A stretch of DNA of 46,209 nt, taken from an uncultured Bacilli bacterium (GTDB lineage: Bacteria; Bacillota_I; Bacilli_A; RF39; UBA660). Every line of letters begins with the position of its first letter. The first letter of the stretch is position 1. A program made the position numbers and the translations under genes. This document shows positions 22,101 to 31,789 of the stretch, one piece after another. The DNA lies in the NCBI GenBank assembly GCA_947585595.1, contig CANPXB010000010.1:1-46209 (forward strand), in the 5' to 3' direction. The notes below the pieces were generated by a model. That model ran no database searches, was not told where the DNA came from, and worked only from the letters and a program-made list of their open reading frames with translations.

Positions 22101-24069
22101 CGCAGATGTCACTATTGCTTTAAAGAATTCAATACAATTTTCTAAATTAGAATATTTCCCTGGTATAGTTAGTGATTTAGGTATCATGACCAAAGCTAAG
22201 ATTGAAGTTAGTGTTGATGGTAAGAAATGGGATGTAGTTGCTGATGAAGTATCATGGGCTAAGAATAATGATGTTAAAACTTATATACCTACTAAACCAG
22301 TAAGGGCAAGATATATTAAAATAACAGCGCTTGATTCAACATATGATTATGTTTGTGCAGCAATGTTTAATATCTATGAAAATAAATCGGAATCTTATAT
22401 AGATGTAAATACTTTAGATATAAGTTATGTTACTAATGGTCATACTTATACTGGTAGTGAAATAAGACCTTCTGTAACAGTAAAAGATGGAAATAAAGAA
22501 TTAGTATTGGATGAACATTATTCACTAGATTATAAAGATAATGTTGAAGCTGGTAAGGGTAAGATTACGCTTATTGGTTTAGGTGCTTATGATGGCGAAA
22601 AAGAATTAGAATTTGATATTGGAAAAGCTAAAGCACCAGTAATAAATATCGCTGAAGGTATCTGTGTAGATAAAACTAAAAATACTGTTGGAGATATTGG
22701 TTTACCAAAAGGATGGCATTGGAAAGATTCTAATCTTCAATTGAATGTAGGCGAGAATACGGCTATTGCAGTTTATTATGATACAAAAAACTATGAAGAA
22801 ACTGAAGTTGAAATTAAAATAGTGAAAGAAAAAGGTAGTCGTCCAAAAATTAATATTACACAAAAGAATTACTCATTTGAATTGACTGGCGAAGAACAGA
22901 AGACTTTAGAGAAATTTAAAGAAACAATTACTATTTCTGATGAAGAAGACGAAGATATTTCTATAGAAAATACAGAAAAAGTTTCTATAAATTCTGATAT
23001 TAATTGGCAAGAAGCTGGTACTTATCATATTGTGGTAACAGTAACAGATAGTGATGGAAATACTTCAACTGATTTAATTCAAATAGTAATAAAACCTAAA
23101 GATAATGAAGTAATTGAATTAACTAAAGATGATTATGTAGTTGAAATAGAAAATGAAAATCTTTTCTACAATGGTCAAGAACATAATATTATTGTTAAGG
23201 TAAGAAAAAATGTACAAGTATTACCACAACAATCTGAAGATAAAGAAAATGATCCAGTTGCTGAAATCATGACATTATCATTAATAAATAATAATGTTTC
23301 TAGTCATGAATTAACTGAAGGTGTTGATTATACATTAGAGTTTAGTGAATTAACTAAAGCTGGAGATCATGTTGTTAAAATAACTGGAATAGGTATTTAT
23401 TCTGGAGAATTAACAGCTAATTATAAAATTAATAAAGCACAAAAGCCAACAGAAATGATTCATCCAGAAATGAAAGTATCTGGTAGTACTACTAGATTAG
23501 ATCAAATATATTTAGATGGTAATTGGCAATGGGCTGATGCATCTATGGAACTTAAAGAGGGAGAAAATACTGTTAAAATTATATTCCTTGGCGATGATAA
23601 TCATGAAAAATATGAAACGGAGATACTTGTAATTAGAGAAAAAGATGATAAACCTACACCTCCACCAAGTAATCCAGAGCCAAGTAAACCTAGTGGTTCT
23701 GAAACTAAACCAAGTGAGTCAGAAACTAGTAAAGAGAACAATGATAGTAGTTCAAGTAATAAAGAAACAACTACTAAAAAACCAAGTAGTTCAAATAATA
23801 CAACTACAAATGAACAAGAAGAAAATAATACAACTAGTGAAGAAAATAAAACAGAAGAAAAAAATGATTCTAGTACAGAAGAAGTTAAAGATAATGAAAC
23901 TCAAGTAACTGATGAAGAGCAACAAGAACAGGATGAAGAAACTGAAAATACAGAAGAGAATGTTGTTGAAGAAACCAAAACTAATAATTCTGTAGCTATA
24001 GTTGCGGTAGTTGCTGCATCATTTGTTGCTTTATCTGGTTTAATATTCTTACTTATTAAAATGAGATAA
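19192..24069 (+). CDS. Giant surface protein: NPCBM, predicted papain/transglutaminase-like, F5/8C and Ig-like domains
   Basis: 1625 residues. Signal peptide (1 to about 32, ending VSADS). An NPCBM-type carbohydrate-binding domain covers about 38-200 (FDMFSAYVGVDASRGNAG ... HIYG). The central part, about 470-600, has GVCGSLAGTGSNIEMAYGVP then QPGHAAYF then WNIGN, an order of Cys, His, Asn fitting a papain/transglutaminase-like active site. An F5/8 type C (discoidin) domain follows at about 935-1065 (YWTSAKGDEHADVTIAL, YIKI). Two MBG-type domains (about 1070-1160 and 1310-1410) flank a bacterial Ig-like domain. Then come a Ser/Thr/Glu linker and a C-terminal transmembrane helix with KMR; no LPxTG. 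Likely binds and modifies host or mucin glycoproteins at the cell surface. Confidence 0.8.
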   Translation: MKKFLQKITMIITAVALFFAPYESLIIHLVSADSSYKYLSDIQEAYVKVGYGTFKKNKNESNEMISLMIEHQRTYSMNALYAHAPSSIIYNLHDYTNFDMFSAYVGVDASRGNAGNVVFHIYGSKADSYEKNEWKLLKSSNALKGNSEAEKITASVEGYHWLKLEASPNGDNSSDHAVYFDAMIYDSKNYDSSKKPTVNWIKTVEEYDADLQKETDENIVKNKELKLKLLQRTLVKRVGYPILQAFVNKNERNMDFFSWLFNNEDNLEEYLLGGTPEGYNYLQALTVFEELYFEHKEDLNDENNGATYKKMMMAISLAYGSDVNFWQTANKPVEPVRTPSYPLKRYEVLKQLLNDGYTYDGVSTQFEKDIFKNLEIEEMRWVVNNRISDEEIPWLNWYTQKTKSGQTQYGPEGYKNPYNYIYYDGGFRWKYEDPEYYKKDSTYCATEDSSNFHKSQTDKGYKRGASCNEKYGLKNFKIETGEKAPLRLWTIWEEDGVCGSLAGTGSNIEMAYGVPSSLVSQPGHAAYFVSSLKETADGKKVRIWNIGNAAAGWARSYKGERMLLDWGSKTYKWVDTNNAAYILIAQRALDEFDKYKEAFIYNLIADVRTDIKAKINAYERALQVQNYNVDSWYGLIQTLLQDESTTDNNYYEVAQKIMTNLKEFPLPMYDLLKLFNLHIKDNLVAYSSLLDKTLTEQSKFTEKDSLQYGAINDIAKYLLGIKENNDIATFSFDGKNAGFLMLAGTAKENKMPFEYTLNYEYDAEHKKISENTKWIEVTDGSIKVDLRDQIKNMDETKDIVVHLLSTSRDSKIETEEDIKNLFFIDLTEGENSKNIYQNINEQRFAGIDENVAEWTMLDTDEKLEDFFNCMYKATTEYNSLDWHKFNEELPKFTKEGGEMIAIRNGYTKTYFPSEPSILFMEPIAESNDYSYVPFSRQTVTTSSSLNEGDEAKLVDRGRDTYWTSAKGDEHADVTIALKNSIQFSKLEYFPGIVSDLGIMTKAKIEVSVDGKKWDVVADEVSWAKNNDVKTYIPTKPVRARYIKITALDSTYDYVCAAMFNIYENKSESYIDVNTLDISYVTNGHTYTGSEIRPSVTVKDGNKELVLDEHYSLDYKDNVEAGKGKITLIGLGAYDGEKELEFDIGKAKAPVINIAEGICVDKTKNTVGDIGLPKGWHWKDSNLQLNVGENTAIAVYYDTKNYEETEVEIKIVKEKGSRPKINITQKNYSFELTGEEQKTLEKFKETITISDEEDEDISIENTEKVSINSDINWQEAGTYHIVVTVTDSDGNTSTDLIQIVIKPKDNEVIELTKDDYVVEIENENLFYNGQEHNIIVKVRKNVQVLPQQSEDKENDPVAEIMTLSLINNNVSSHELTEGVDYTLEFSELTKAGDHVVKITGIGIYSGELTANYKINKAQKPTEMIHPEMKVSGSTTRLDQIYLDGNWQWADASMELKEGENTVKIIFLGDDNHEKYETEILVIREKDDKPTPPPSNPEPSKPSGSETKPSESETSKENNDSSSSNKETTTKKPSSSNNTTTNEQEENNTTSEENKTEEKNDSSTEEVKDNETQVTDEEQQEQDEETENTEENVVEETKTNNSVAIVAVVAASFVALSGLIFLLIKMR

Positions 24070-24097
24070 AGGTTATCCAAAATGATAACCTTTTTTT
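24068..24097 (+). terminator. Terminator of the 1625-residue protein gene
   Basis: 10-bp perfect stem AAAGGTTATC/GATAACCTTT, loop CAAAAT, T tail. Confidence 0.88.
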
Positions 24098-24111
24098 GTT
24101 GGTTAGAGATA

Positions 24112-24346
24112 GTAAAAATACTTGAAAAAACATCTTATTTTTTTATAATAGTTGTATTAAAAACATGTATAATATTTTATATAGTAAAATTAATATCAAA
24201 TTTGATTTAAAATTATTTAAAAAAGGACGTTATTATGCTAGAATAAAGGCATAAATAATAATGTGATTGAAATATTATAATATATATAGTTTAATATATT
24301 ATAAAAGGGTATATTTAGGGGTTATTACCAAGGAGGTTAGGTTATT
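24112..24346 (+). promoter_or_regulatory. Promoter and long 5' leader of the M26 protease gene
   Basis: 24112-24204 resembles 18931-19023 over about 90 bases, including TATAAT (24168-24173) and the following atattttaYatagtaaa. The leader of about 165 bases holds a hairpin with arms TTATTATGC and GCATAAATAATAA (24230-24261) and AT-rich palindromes near 24270-24305. The ribosome binding site AAGGAGG is strong. No known riboswitch is recognised. Confidence 0.55.
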
Positions 24347-27300
24347 ATGTTTAATAAATTTAAAAGATTTATTTATATATTTTTAATGGTGATATTTTTA
24401 TTACCAGTAATTGTATTTGCTGAAAGTAGCGCTGAAGACAATTTAATACTTAAAGTAGATAAAGATGATTTAACTGTTGGTGATGAAATTGTCGTTAGTG
24501 TAGTAGCTCCTGAAGATTTAAATACTTATGCATTACTAGCTACTTTAAAATATGATAATAATGTATTCCAAAAAATAGATGAAGAAGATTTTACGATTAG
24601 TGAAACAGAAATAATTGCTTATAATGAAGATAATAATAAATTTGGAATTATTAATACTACTGGTTCAGTAACTGGAGATAGTGTTTTATTTAGTGTTCAT
24701 TTAAAAGTTAAAAGTGATGCTAATGTTGGAGATACTAATATTGCTTTAACAAATATAACTTCTTCTGATGGGAATGATAAAGTAAGTTATCCAAGTACAA
24801 AAATTAAAGTATTTGTATCTAGAGATGCTAAAGAGGGAGAAGCTATTCCGACTAATAAAGAAAATGTTATAAGTGAAGATAAAGAAAATATTATAAGTGT
24901 TTTTAGTAATAAACCAATTGTTATAGGAACAGGTATTGGTTCAGCTCTTTTATTAGTTTGTTTAATTTATATTATAGTTAAGAAACGTGATAAAAAGATT
25001 ATTATTTTAACTAGTGTAGCATTAGCTGTTTTTGTTGGTTTATTTAGTGCTTTATTAATATTAAATGATAGTAAGAAAGATGTTAATAATGATGGCCAAA
25101 AAGATTATAATGATGCTAAAGAAATACTTGAGTATTTAATAGGTTTAGAAGGTACAAAAGAAGATAACCAAAATACAGAAGTAGAAAATAATTCTAATAA
25201 TAGTAGCACTAATAATAAAGATAAGAATAATAGTAGTTCTAGTGGTAAAAAGCCTTCTAAGAAACCAGATAATAAATTTGATACTAACAATGATGGTAAA
25301 GTCGATGTTGGTGATATTGGTGGCATAGTAGAAGATGTTAATAAGAATACAAAAGTTACTTTAGAAGAAATAAAAGATGAAGAAGAATATTATATTCATA
25401 AAGGAACTGTTACTTTAAAATTTAAAGCTAAAATAACTCCTAACGGAGTTAAGATTAGAAGAGTTAAAGTTGATGGACATTTCTATGATGTAGTACTTAA
25501 TAATGACATTTACTATGTAGAAGTTAATACACCAAAAGAATATGGTGATCATGAATTTGTTATTGAAGAAGTTGACTTAAATAATGAAAGAGTTGTAAAA
25601 CCAGATTTTAAGATAGAAAAAGTTGTTTTAAAAGATGCACCTTATTTTCATAATTTTAATTTAGAAGATGATAAAGGAACAATTAGTTTTGAACTAGTTG
25701 ATGTAGATGATGCATTTGAAAATGCAACGGCTAGAATATTTGATGCAGATGATAAACAACTAACTAGTACAGAAGTTAAGCAGGGCAAAACAACAATTAC
25801 ATTTAATGCCGAAGAAGATAAAACATATTATCTAGAAATAGTAGGTGGATATGATTTAGATGTAGATCCTGATAATGAGAAAAATCATTATAGAGATACT
25901 GTTTTATTCTCACATTCATTTACTGTAGGAGGAAATTATAACTTTACTTTAACTGATCTAGCTATAACTGATGCTTTACAAGAAAATGAAACACCAATTA
26001 TAACATTTAAAAGTACTAACAATAGAGAAGCATTAGTAGCTAATGTTACAGTAAAAAATAATGATGAAGTTAAAGATTTTAATGTTACTAAACAAGATGG
26101 TAATAATTATGAAGTAGATTTAATAAATGCTGATACTTCTTTAGGAAAACATACTATAACATTAGATAATGTTGGTTTAGATAGTTTAAAAACTTTCTAT
26201 AATAATAAAGATTATAAAACTAATGAATTAACTTATACAGTATTAAAGAAAGCACCTAAAGTAGAAGATTTAGAATTATCTAATAATAGAAATAGTAAGA
26301 TTGTTCATACATCATTTAAATTAAGAGATGAAAATGCTGCTACAAAGAAACTATATGTTGTAATGGTAGATTCAACTGGTAAGATTGTTACACAAAAAGA
26401 ACTTACTGGTAATGATATAAAAATTGATCAAACTATTAAAGTAGATTTATCTTATGAGAAAAATTATGATGGTTATTATACAGTTAAGGTATTAGCTGAT
26501 TATGAACTAGCTGATAAATATACATATTCTTATAAGAGTTTAGGAGAAAACAATATTTTAACTACTAATGAAGATGATCTTTATATTTCATCAATGAGTA
26601 TTGAAAAAGACAATTTATATCCGGTGAAAGGTCAAAAAGATTTTGCGGTGGTTTTTACAGTTCATGTTGGTGATTATACAAAATCAGTGGCAAAGACAAA
26701 ATATGATAGACAATATACTTCATTACCGATTATTACAATAAATGGACTTAATTATCCAGTTTCAGGTCTTCAAGGTTCAACTACAACTGATTATAAGGTA
26801 AAAGTTAATTTAACTATTCCAGATGAATCTGGTCCATTAGAGATTACAGCTAGTAGAATTCAACTTACAATAAGTGGTTATTACAATATGACGAAAGCAG
26901 ATATGTTCTCTGTAAAATCAAGGAAGGTAACTGTTGATGTTTTAAAAGATAAACCTAAAATAGATAACTTAGTTATTACAGATAATTACGAAGATGGTAC
27001 AGCAACATTTGATTTTGATGTTACTTTAGATAAAAATGCTGAAGGTAACGAAAATGATTTCAAAGATGGAATTATTAAATTAGGTGATAATTCTCAAGGA
27101 ATAAATGTTGGACATAATCAAGTTGTATTTAAAGACTTTGAAAAAGAGAAGAACTTAGATTTAGAAATAACTGGTACTTATGATTTAGATACAGATATAT
27201 TAAATGATATTACACAAGATAAAAATGAAACTACTAATGGTGAATTACTTAAAACAAAATATGGTTTGTATGGTAATGAGACTTATGATAATGTTGAAGT

Positions 27301-30300
27301 AGTTGAGGGTAAAGCCGTTAGTGAAAAAGAAAATACTTATTTTGAAAAGAACGAAAAGATAAAATTATCTTTGGGTATTAATGGTATTGATGAGAAGTTA
27401 GAAGCTCAACCTCAATATGTAGTTATTGATCATGTAACATATCCATTAAATAAGACAGAAAATGGTTATGAAGTTATAGCTAATGGTATTCATAGTGCAG
27501 GTAAAAAAGAGTTAATTATTACTGATATTATTTTAAGTAATGGTAAGAAGATTACTATTAAAGATCAACATAATATAGAGTATGAAGTATTAAAGGATAT
27601 TATTAAAGTTACTGATTTTACTTTTGAAGAAGTAGAAGATGATAAAGTAAAAGTATATCTTAGTACTAAAGATTTAGATCATTCTTTAGTAGGTAATGCT
27701 AAAGTAGTAGTAACTGATGAAGAAGGTAATATTGTTCATAGTTCTGATTATGATGATGTAATTACTTTTGAAAAGAAGGATAAAGTAAGATTTAATATCA
27801 AAGTAATAGCTAGTTATGATAGAGATATAAGTCAGCTTGAAAATAGTGCTAATTACGTTAAAGATGCTGTTCTTTTAGAAGAAGTTATATCTTTAGATAA
27901 GAATAATATTGAACTTAAAGATATTATTGATGTTAACTTATATAAAGTAGAAGAAAAAGACGGCGAAGAAATCATATCTTTAAAAGATGAAGTTAATGTT
28001 GAAAATCTTCAAAATAATATTAATGACTATTTTGCTGAAATAAAGATGGAAAATCTGCCAAATATTAGAGCTAAAATAGAAAATGTTGCAGTTGATGAAA
28101 ATAATAAATTAGTATTATCTTTAAAATATGATTATGTTACTAAAACAGATGCTAAATCACAAATTGCAAGAATAGTATTTGGTTCTATTGAAAATGGAAT
28201 AGCTAAAAATGAAACGCATCCAGCTGATGCATTTAAAGCATTACTTAAAGAATTAGAGGAAAATCAAGATGTTACTTTAACACAAGATTATGATGCAAGT
28301 GGTGTAGAAGTTGCAGGAAAAACTTATGTTACAAAAGAGCTGACTGGTACATTAAATGGTAATGGATTTACTATTAAAAATCTAACTAAACCATTGTATG
28401 AAAGTATTAATGGCGGTACTGTTGAAAATTTAAGATTAGAATCTGTTAATATGGCTGTCAGCAATGGAAATGGTACTATTGCCATTCAAGCTACTAATGC
28501 AACACTTGATCGTATATTTGTTAATGATTATACTAAAGCAATTAACGTTGATGGTTCATTTGGAATTATTGTCGGAACTGCAACTAATTCAACTATTGAA
28601 AATTGTCGAGTTACAAACTTTAGTATAGATTCTGGATATTGGCAAAATAGACAACAAATAGGTGGTTTAGCTGGTGTTACTACAAATACTGTTGTAAAAA
28701 ATTGTTATGCGGTTGGTTCAATAATTGGTGGTTGGAACTTTAGAGCAGGATTAGTTGGATCCGTAACTGGCGGTACTTTTGAAAATAACTATGCTGCTGT
28801 TTATATTGATGGTGGTATGGGAGCTGGCCATATTTGTGGTATAGCTTGTAAAGGCGATTCCGCGACATTTAAAAACAATCTTAGTTTAAGTAATGGAGTT
28901 ATAGATTTTCCGATTTCTGAAAATCGCAAAGAAAGTATAGATAATTATTACGTTAATTCTACCTCTAAACTTGAAGGAGAACACAAAATTACAAGTGACG
29001 ATATTGATAATGAACTCTTCAGTGAGGATCTTGATTTTGATGATGAAGATTGGTATATAAAAAATGTTGCTAGTGATAATCTTCCAATTTTACAGGCAGA
29101 AAGAGAGTCAGTAATTGATAGTAAAGATAATAATGATTATGATGAAACTAAAGAAATTTTATATAGTAACTTATACAAGTTAGCTCCATTCTATGATAGT
29201 GATAAGATTATTGCTGAAGCTAAAGGTATTACTGATAAATTACTATTAGAGGAGGAAATAGTACATCTTGTTCCAGTAGATAGCAAAGGTAATTTAGTAA
29301 CTTATTTAACTAATGATAATCCTAAGAAGATAAGTAAAGTAAAAGTTATATTTAAGAGTGGTAAGAAAACAGAATATAGTGTAACTTTTGATAGAACTTA
29401 TGATATGGTTGCTACGTATAAGATTAACGGATTAAATATTGATTATAACTATAATCATTATGTTATTGATTCTAATTCGCAAGTAGTTAATAATTTAACC
29501 AACTATTTAAGTAATTTAGATTATACAAATAACTTAGATATATTAACTGCTAATGATGATAGTAGAATATATCGTGATTTCTATAAAGATGTAACTAAAA
29601 AAGAATTAAAAGAATTTGTATTAAAATATCTATCTAATAGTGATTATACTAATACTAATAATGATAGTTCTATTAATAACTATATTGAAAGAGAAGTTAA
29701 GAAAGATAGAAAGATAGAAAAAGCATTATATGTTTATAATTACTTTAGAAGATTCTATGATGTAGATGTTGGTGGTATGAAACTTTATGATTTTGTATTC
29801 TTCGATATGCAAGGATTTGATGAAAGTTTAACTTCTGCTAGAATAACTGAATTATTATTTGGAGATTATAGTGGTACTAAGTTTAATACAGATAGAACTA
29901 ACAATACTTATAATGAAACAATTGGAAGTTATACAGGTTTAAAAAACATATCAAGTTTCTTAGAATATGTTGTTACTCATTTAACTAATGAAAATATGGA
30001 TGAATGGACAGCTAAGCAATTTAAAGGTATTTTAGTAGAAATACCAGTTGAAGGTCATAAAGACGATGTCTTATATACTTTATGGGATCACTTTAGTACA
30101 GAAGATGCTAATTATAAGGGAGATAGTTATCGAGTACATAATTATGTCTTACCAATATTAACTCTTCCTGCAGATGCTGCTTATATTATTTCTGGACCTG
30201 CTCAATTTACAATAGGAGCACAAAGAGTTTATATGGCTAATCCTAATGATCCGAAAGAATTAAAACAATTTGAAGAAAAGATGAAAGTTTATACTGATCG

Positions 30301-31789
30301 TATTACATCATACTATAATACGGCTTATGCAATTATAGGTGAAAAGAAGATATTTAATGATATTCATTTATATCAAATAGATAAAAGAACAACTAAAGTT
30401 ACAAGTACTTCATCTGTGTTCAATTATCCATATTCAACTGAAGAACCTTTCCATAAAAACTTTGATGAGGTTGTTGGTGTATGGCCAGCAGAATATGGTG
30501 TTAATGCTGGTAACTGGGGCGATAGAATTGAATGGAATGTTGCAGGATTCATGGATAGCGATATTAAGAATGATGGTAACATTGACTCAGGACATCCAAC
30601 TTGGGCGACTTGGTCACATGAATCAGCTCACTATCTTGATGGCCGTTTATTCTTGAAGAATTATGGTAGAAGATTTGATGCTGGTGGCGAAGATTACGCT
30701 GATGAATTCCTAATGCAGAAATTCGGTTTAGGTGTTGTTATGAATTTATCTATCAAATACAATGAAGGAACGGAAGTCGTTAGTAATTTAGATCCAGAAA
30801 GAATTAATAGTAAAGATGAAATTAAAGATTTCTATAGTAAGATGTATGAAACAATTTATGCAATGGATTATATTGAAGCACAAGCTTTCTTAGCATTACC
30901 TCCTGAGCAAAAAGCTTTAGTTGGTGTTCAAGTTAGTTATCCGAATGAAGAAAAATATGCTGCTGAAACTAAAATACATCGTGCTCGTGAAACAACAAGA
31001 TATACGCAATTAAGTGAGATAAAAGATTTTGATTATAGTAAATTAAAAACAATGGATGATTTGATTACTAATCAGATTATGGTTTATCCAGGTATTTATA
31101 AAATTGGATCAAGAGGTAATAATTCATATGGTGGTGAAGGAATTAATATTGTTCACTGGTATCAACCTAATAATCCATACGGAAGACCCGATTCTTATTC
31201 ATTAAAATGGTTCTCTTATGAAATGATGGGATATGCTGGTTACGATGATGGCTTTGTGGAATATGCAAGTAATATTCATCCAACAACTCGTGTAATTAAT
31301 AATAGTATTGACGACGATAGTAAAGGAACGACAGAAGTTAAAAATTACAAATCAGATAATATGGCTATTTCTACTATATCTAAAGAACAATATAAAAATA
31401 TTGATGAATACAAACATGGTAGATTTGCAGCTACTAAAGATAAATTAGAACATCTAAGATTTGTTAAAGTTGATGAATATGCACAAAAATTCTATGAGGC
31501 ATTAATACTAGATGCAGAATATACAAAAACTAAATATGACGAGGTACTTAGTAGGTATAAAAAGAATGAACAACAATGTAAAGATGATTATTATTGTGTT
31601 CGTGAATTAACTGGTGAGGTTAGAGGATTCCCAAATAGTACTAAAGTAAGAAAAGATTTTTACTTTACTCTTAAAAATTTAACTAATGATTTTACAGAAG
31701 ATATTTATTCTGAGTCAGAACATCAAGATGTAAAATTTGATATTAAAGTACATCCTGAAGAAGAAAAAGAGGTTACTACTGATGAGTAA
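24347..31789 (+). CDS. Giant M26-type (IgA protease/ZmpB-like) zinc metalloprotease
   Basis: 2480 residues. Signal peptide 1-25. A cohesin-like domain at about 27-165 (LTVGDEIVVSVVAPEDLN, ATLKYDNNVF). Two adjacent transmembrane helices, about 185-208 and 214-236. Two dockerin-type EF-hand repeats (DVNNDGQKDYNDA near 244, DTNNDGKVDVGD near 311) separated by a Ser/Asn linker. A long series of beta-rich repeats to about 1310. A GLUG-type beta-helix at about 1330-1520 (GTLNGNGFTIKNL). Then the M26 catalytic region with HESAH at 2091-2095 and Glu 2115 in YGRRFDAGGE. An N-terminal pair of membrane helices is also how streptococcal IgA1 protease/ZmpB are attached, but no LPxTG is seen here. It probably cleaves host IgA or mucin-type glycoproteins. 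Confidence 0.88.
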   Translation: MFNKFKRFIYIFLMVIFLLPVIVFAESSAEDNLILKVDKDDLTVGDEIVVSVVAPEDLNTYALLATLKYDNNVFQKIDEEDFTISETEIIAYNEDNNKFGIINTTGSVTGDSVLFSVHLKVKSDANVGDTNIALTNITSSDGNDKVSYPSTKIKVFVSRDAKEGEAIPTNKENVISEDKENIISVFSNKPIVIGTGIGSALLLVCLIYIIVKKRDKKIIILTSVALAVFVGLFSALLILNDSKKDVNNDGQKDYNDAKEILEYLIGLEGTKEDNQNTEVENNSNNSSTNNKDKNNSSSSGKKPSKKPDNKFDTNNDGKVDVGDIGGIVEDVNKNTKVTLEEIKDEEEYYIHKGTVTLKFKAKITPNGVKIRRVKVDGHFYDVVLNNDIYYVEVNTPKEYGDHEFVIEEVDLNNERVVKPDFKIEKVVLKDAPYFHNFNLEDDKGTISFELVDVDDAFENATARIFDADDKQLTSTEVKQGKTTITFNAEEDKTYYLEIVGGYDLDVDPDNEKNHYRDTVLFSHSFTVGGNYNFTLTDLAITDALQENETPIITFKSTNNREALVANVTVKNNDEVKDFNVTKQDGNNYEVDLINADTSLGKHTITLDNVGLDSLKTFYNNKDYKTNELTYTVLKKAPKVEDLELSNNRNSKIVHTSFKLRDENAATKKLYVVMVDSTGKIVTQKELTGNDIKIDQTIKVDLSYEKNYDGYYTVKVLADYELADKYTYSYKSLGENNILTTNEDDLYISSMSIEKDNLYPVKGQKDFAVVFTVHVGDYTKSVAKTKYDRQYTSLPIITINGLNYPVSGLQGSTTTDYKVKVNLTIPDESGPLEITASRIQLTISGYYNMTKADMFSVKSRKVTVDVLKDKPKIDNLVITDNYEDGTATFDFDVTLDKNAEGNENDFKDGIIKLGDNSQGINVGHNQVVFKDFEKEKNLDLEITGTYDLDTDILNDITQDKNETTNGELLKTKYGLYGNETYDNVEVVEGKAVSEKENTYFEKNEKIKLSLGINGIDEKLEAQPQYVVIDHVTYPLNKTENGYEVIANGIHSAGKKELIITDIILSNGKKITIKDQHNIEYEVLKDIIKVTDFTFEEVEDDKVKVYLSTKDLDHSLVGNAKVVVTDEEGNIVHSSDYDDVITFEKKDKVRFNIKVIASYDRDISQLENSANYVKDAVLLEEVISLDKNNIELKDIIDVNLYKVEEKDGEEIISLKDEVNVENLQNNINDYFAEIKMENLPNIRAKIENVAVDENNKLVLSLKYDYVTKTDAKSQIARIVFGSIENGIAKNETHPADAFKALLKELEENQDVTLTQDYDASGVEVAGKTYVTKELTGTLNGNGFTIKNLTKPLYESINGGTVENLRLESVNMAVSNGNGTIAIQATNATLDRIFVNDYTKAINVDGSFGIIVGTATNSTIENCRVTNFSIDSGYWQNRQQIGGLAGVTTNTVVKNCYAVGSIIGGWNFRAGLVGSVTGGTFENNYAAVYIDGGMGAGHICGIACKGDSATFKNNLSLSNGVIDFPISENRKESIDNYYVNSTSKLEGEHKITSDDIDNELFSEDLDFDDEDWYIKNVASDNLPILQAERESVIDSKDNNDYDETKEILYSNLYKLAPFYDSDKIIAEAKGITDKLLLEEEIVHLVPVDSKGNLVTYLTNDNPKKISKVKVIFKSGKKTEYSVTFDRTYDMVATYKINGLNIDYNYNHYVIDSNSQVVNNLTNYLSNLDYTNNLDILTANDDSRIYRDFYKDVTKKELKEFVLKYLSNSDYTNTNNDSSINNYIEREVKKDRKIEKALYVYNYFRRFYDVDVGGMKLYDFVFFDMQGFDESLTSARITELLFGDYSGTKFNTDRTNNTYNETIGSYTGLKNISSFLEYVVTHLTNENMDEWTAKQFKGILVEIPVEGHKDDVLYTLWDHFSTEDANYKGDSYRVHNYVLPILTLPADAAYIISGPAQFTIGAQRVYMANPNDPKELKQFEEKMKVYTDRITSYYNTAYAIIGEKKIFNDIHLYQIDKRTTKVTSTSSVFNYPYSTEEPFHKNFDEVVGVWPAEYGVNAGNWGDRIEWNVAGFMDSDIKNDGNIDSGHPTWATWSHESAHYLDGRLFLKNYGRRFDAGGEDYADEFLMQKFGLGVVMNLSIKYNEGTEVVSNLDPERINSKDEIKDFYSKMYETIYAMDYIEAQAFLALPPEQKALVGVQVSYPNEEKYAAETKIHRARETTRYTQLSEIKDFDYSKLKTMDDLITNQIMVYPGIYKIGSRGNNSYGGEGINIVHWYQPNNPYGRPDSYSLKWFSYEMMGYAGYDDGFVEYASNIHPTTRVINNSIDDDSKGTTEVKNYKSDNMAISTISKEQYKNIDEYKHGRFAATKDKLEHLRFVKVDEYAQKFYEALILDAEYTKTKYDEVLSRYKKNEQQCKDDYYCVRELTGEVRGFPNSTKVRKDFYFTLKNLTNDFTEDIYSESEHQDVKFDIKVHPEEEKEVTTDE

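Noticed and set aside
23645-23908. Plus-strand ORF in another frame inside the 1625-residue protein gene
   Set aside because: Overlaps the low-complexity linker and reflects its repeated codons; no start signal.
24205-24346. c-di-GMP or other known riboswitch in the leader of the M26 protease gene
   Set aside because: Hairpins exist, but the conserved bases of the known classes I can recall are absent.
24981-25326. Minus-strand ORF within the M26 protease gene (25105-25326)
   Set aside because: A shadow of the Ser/Asn/Lys-rich linker codons; no ribosome binding site, promoter or recognisable motif.
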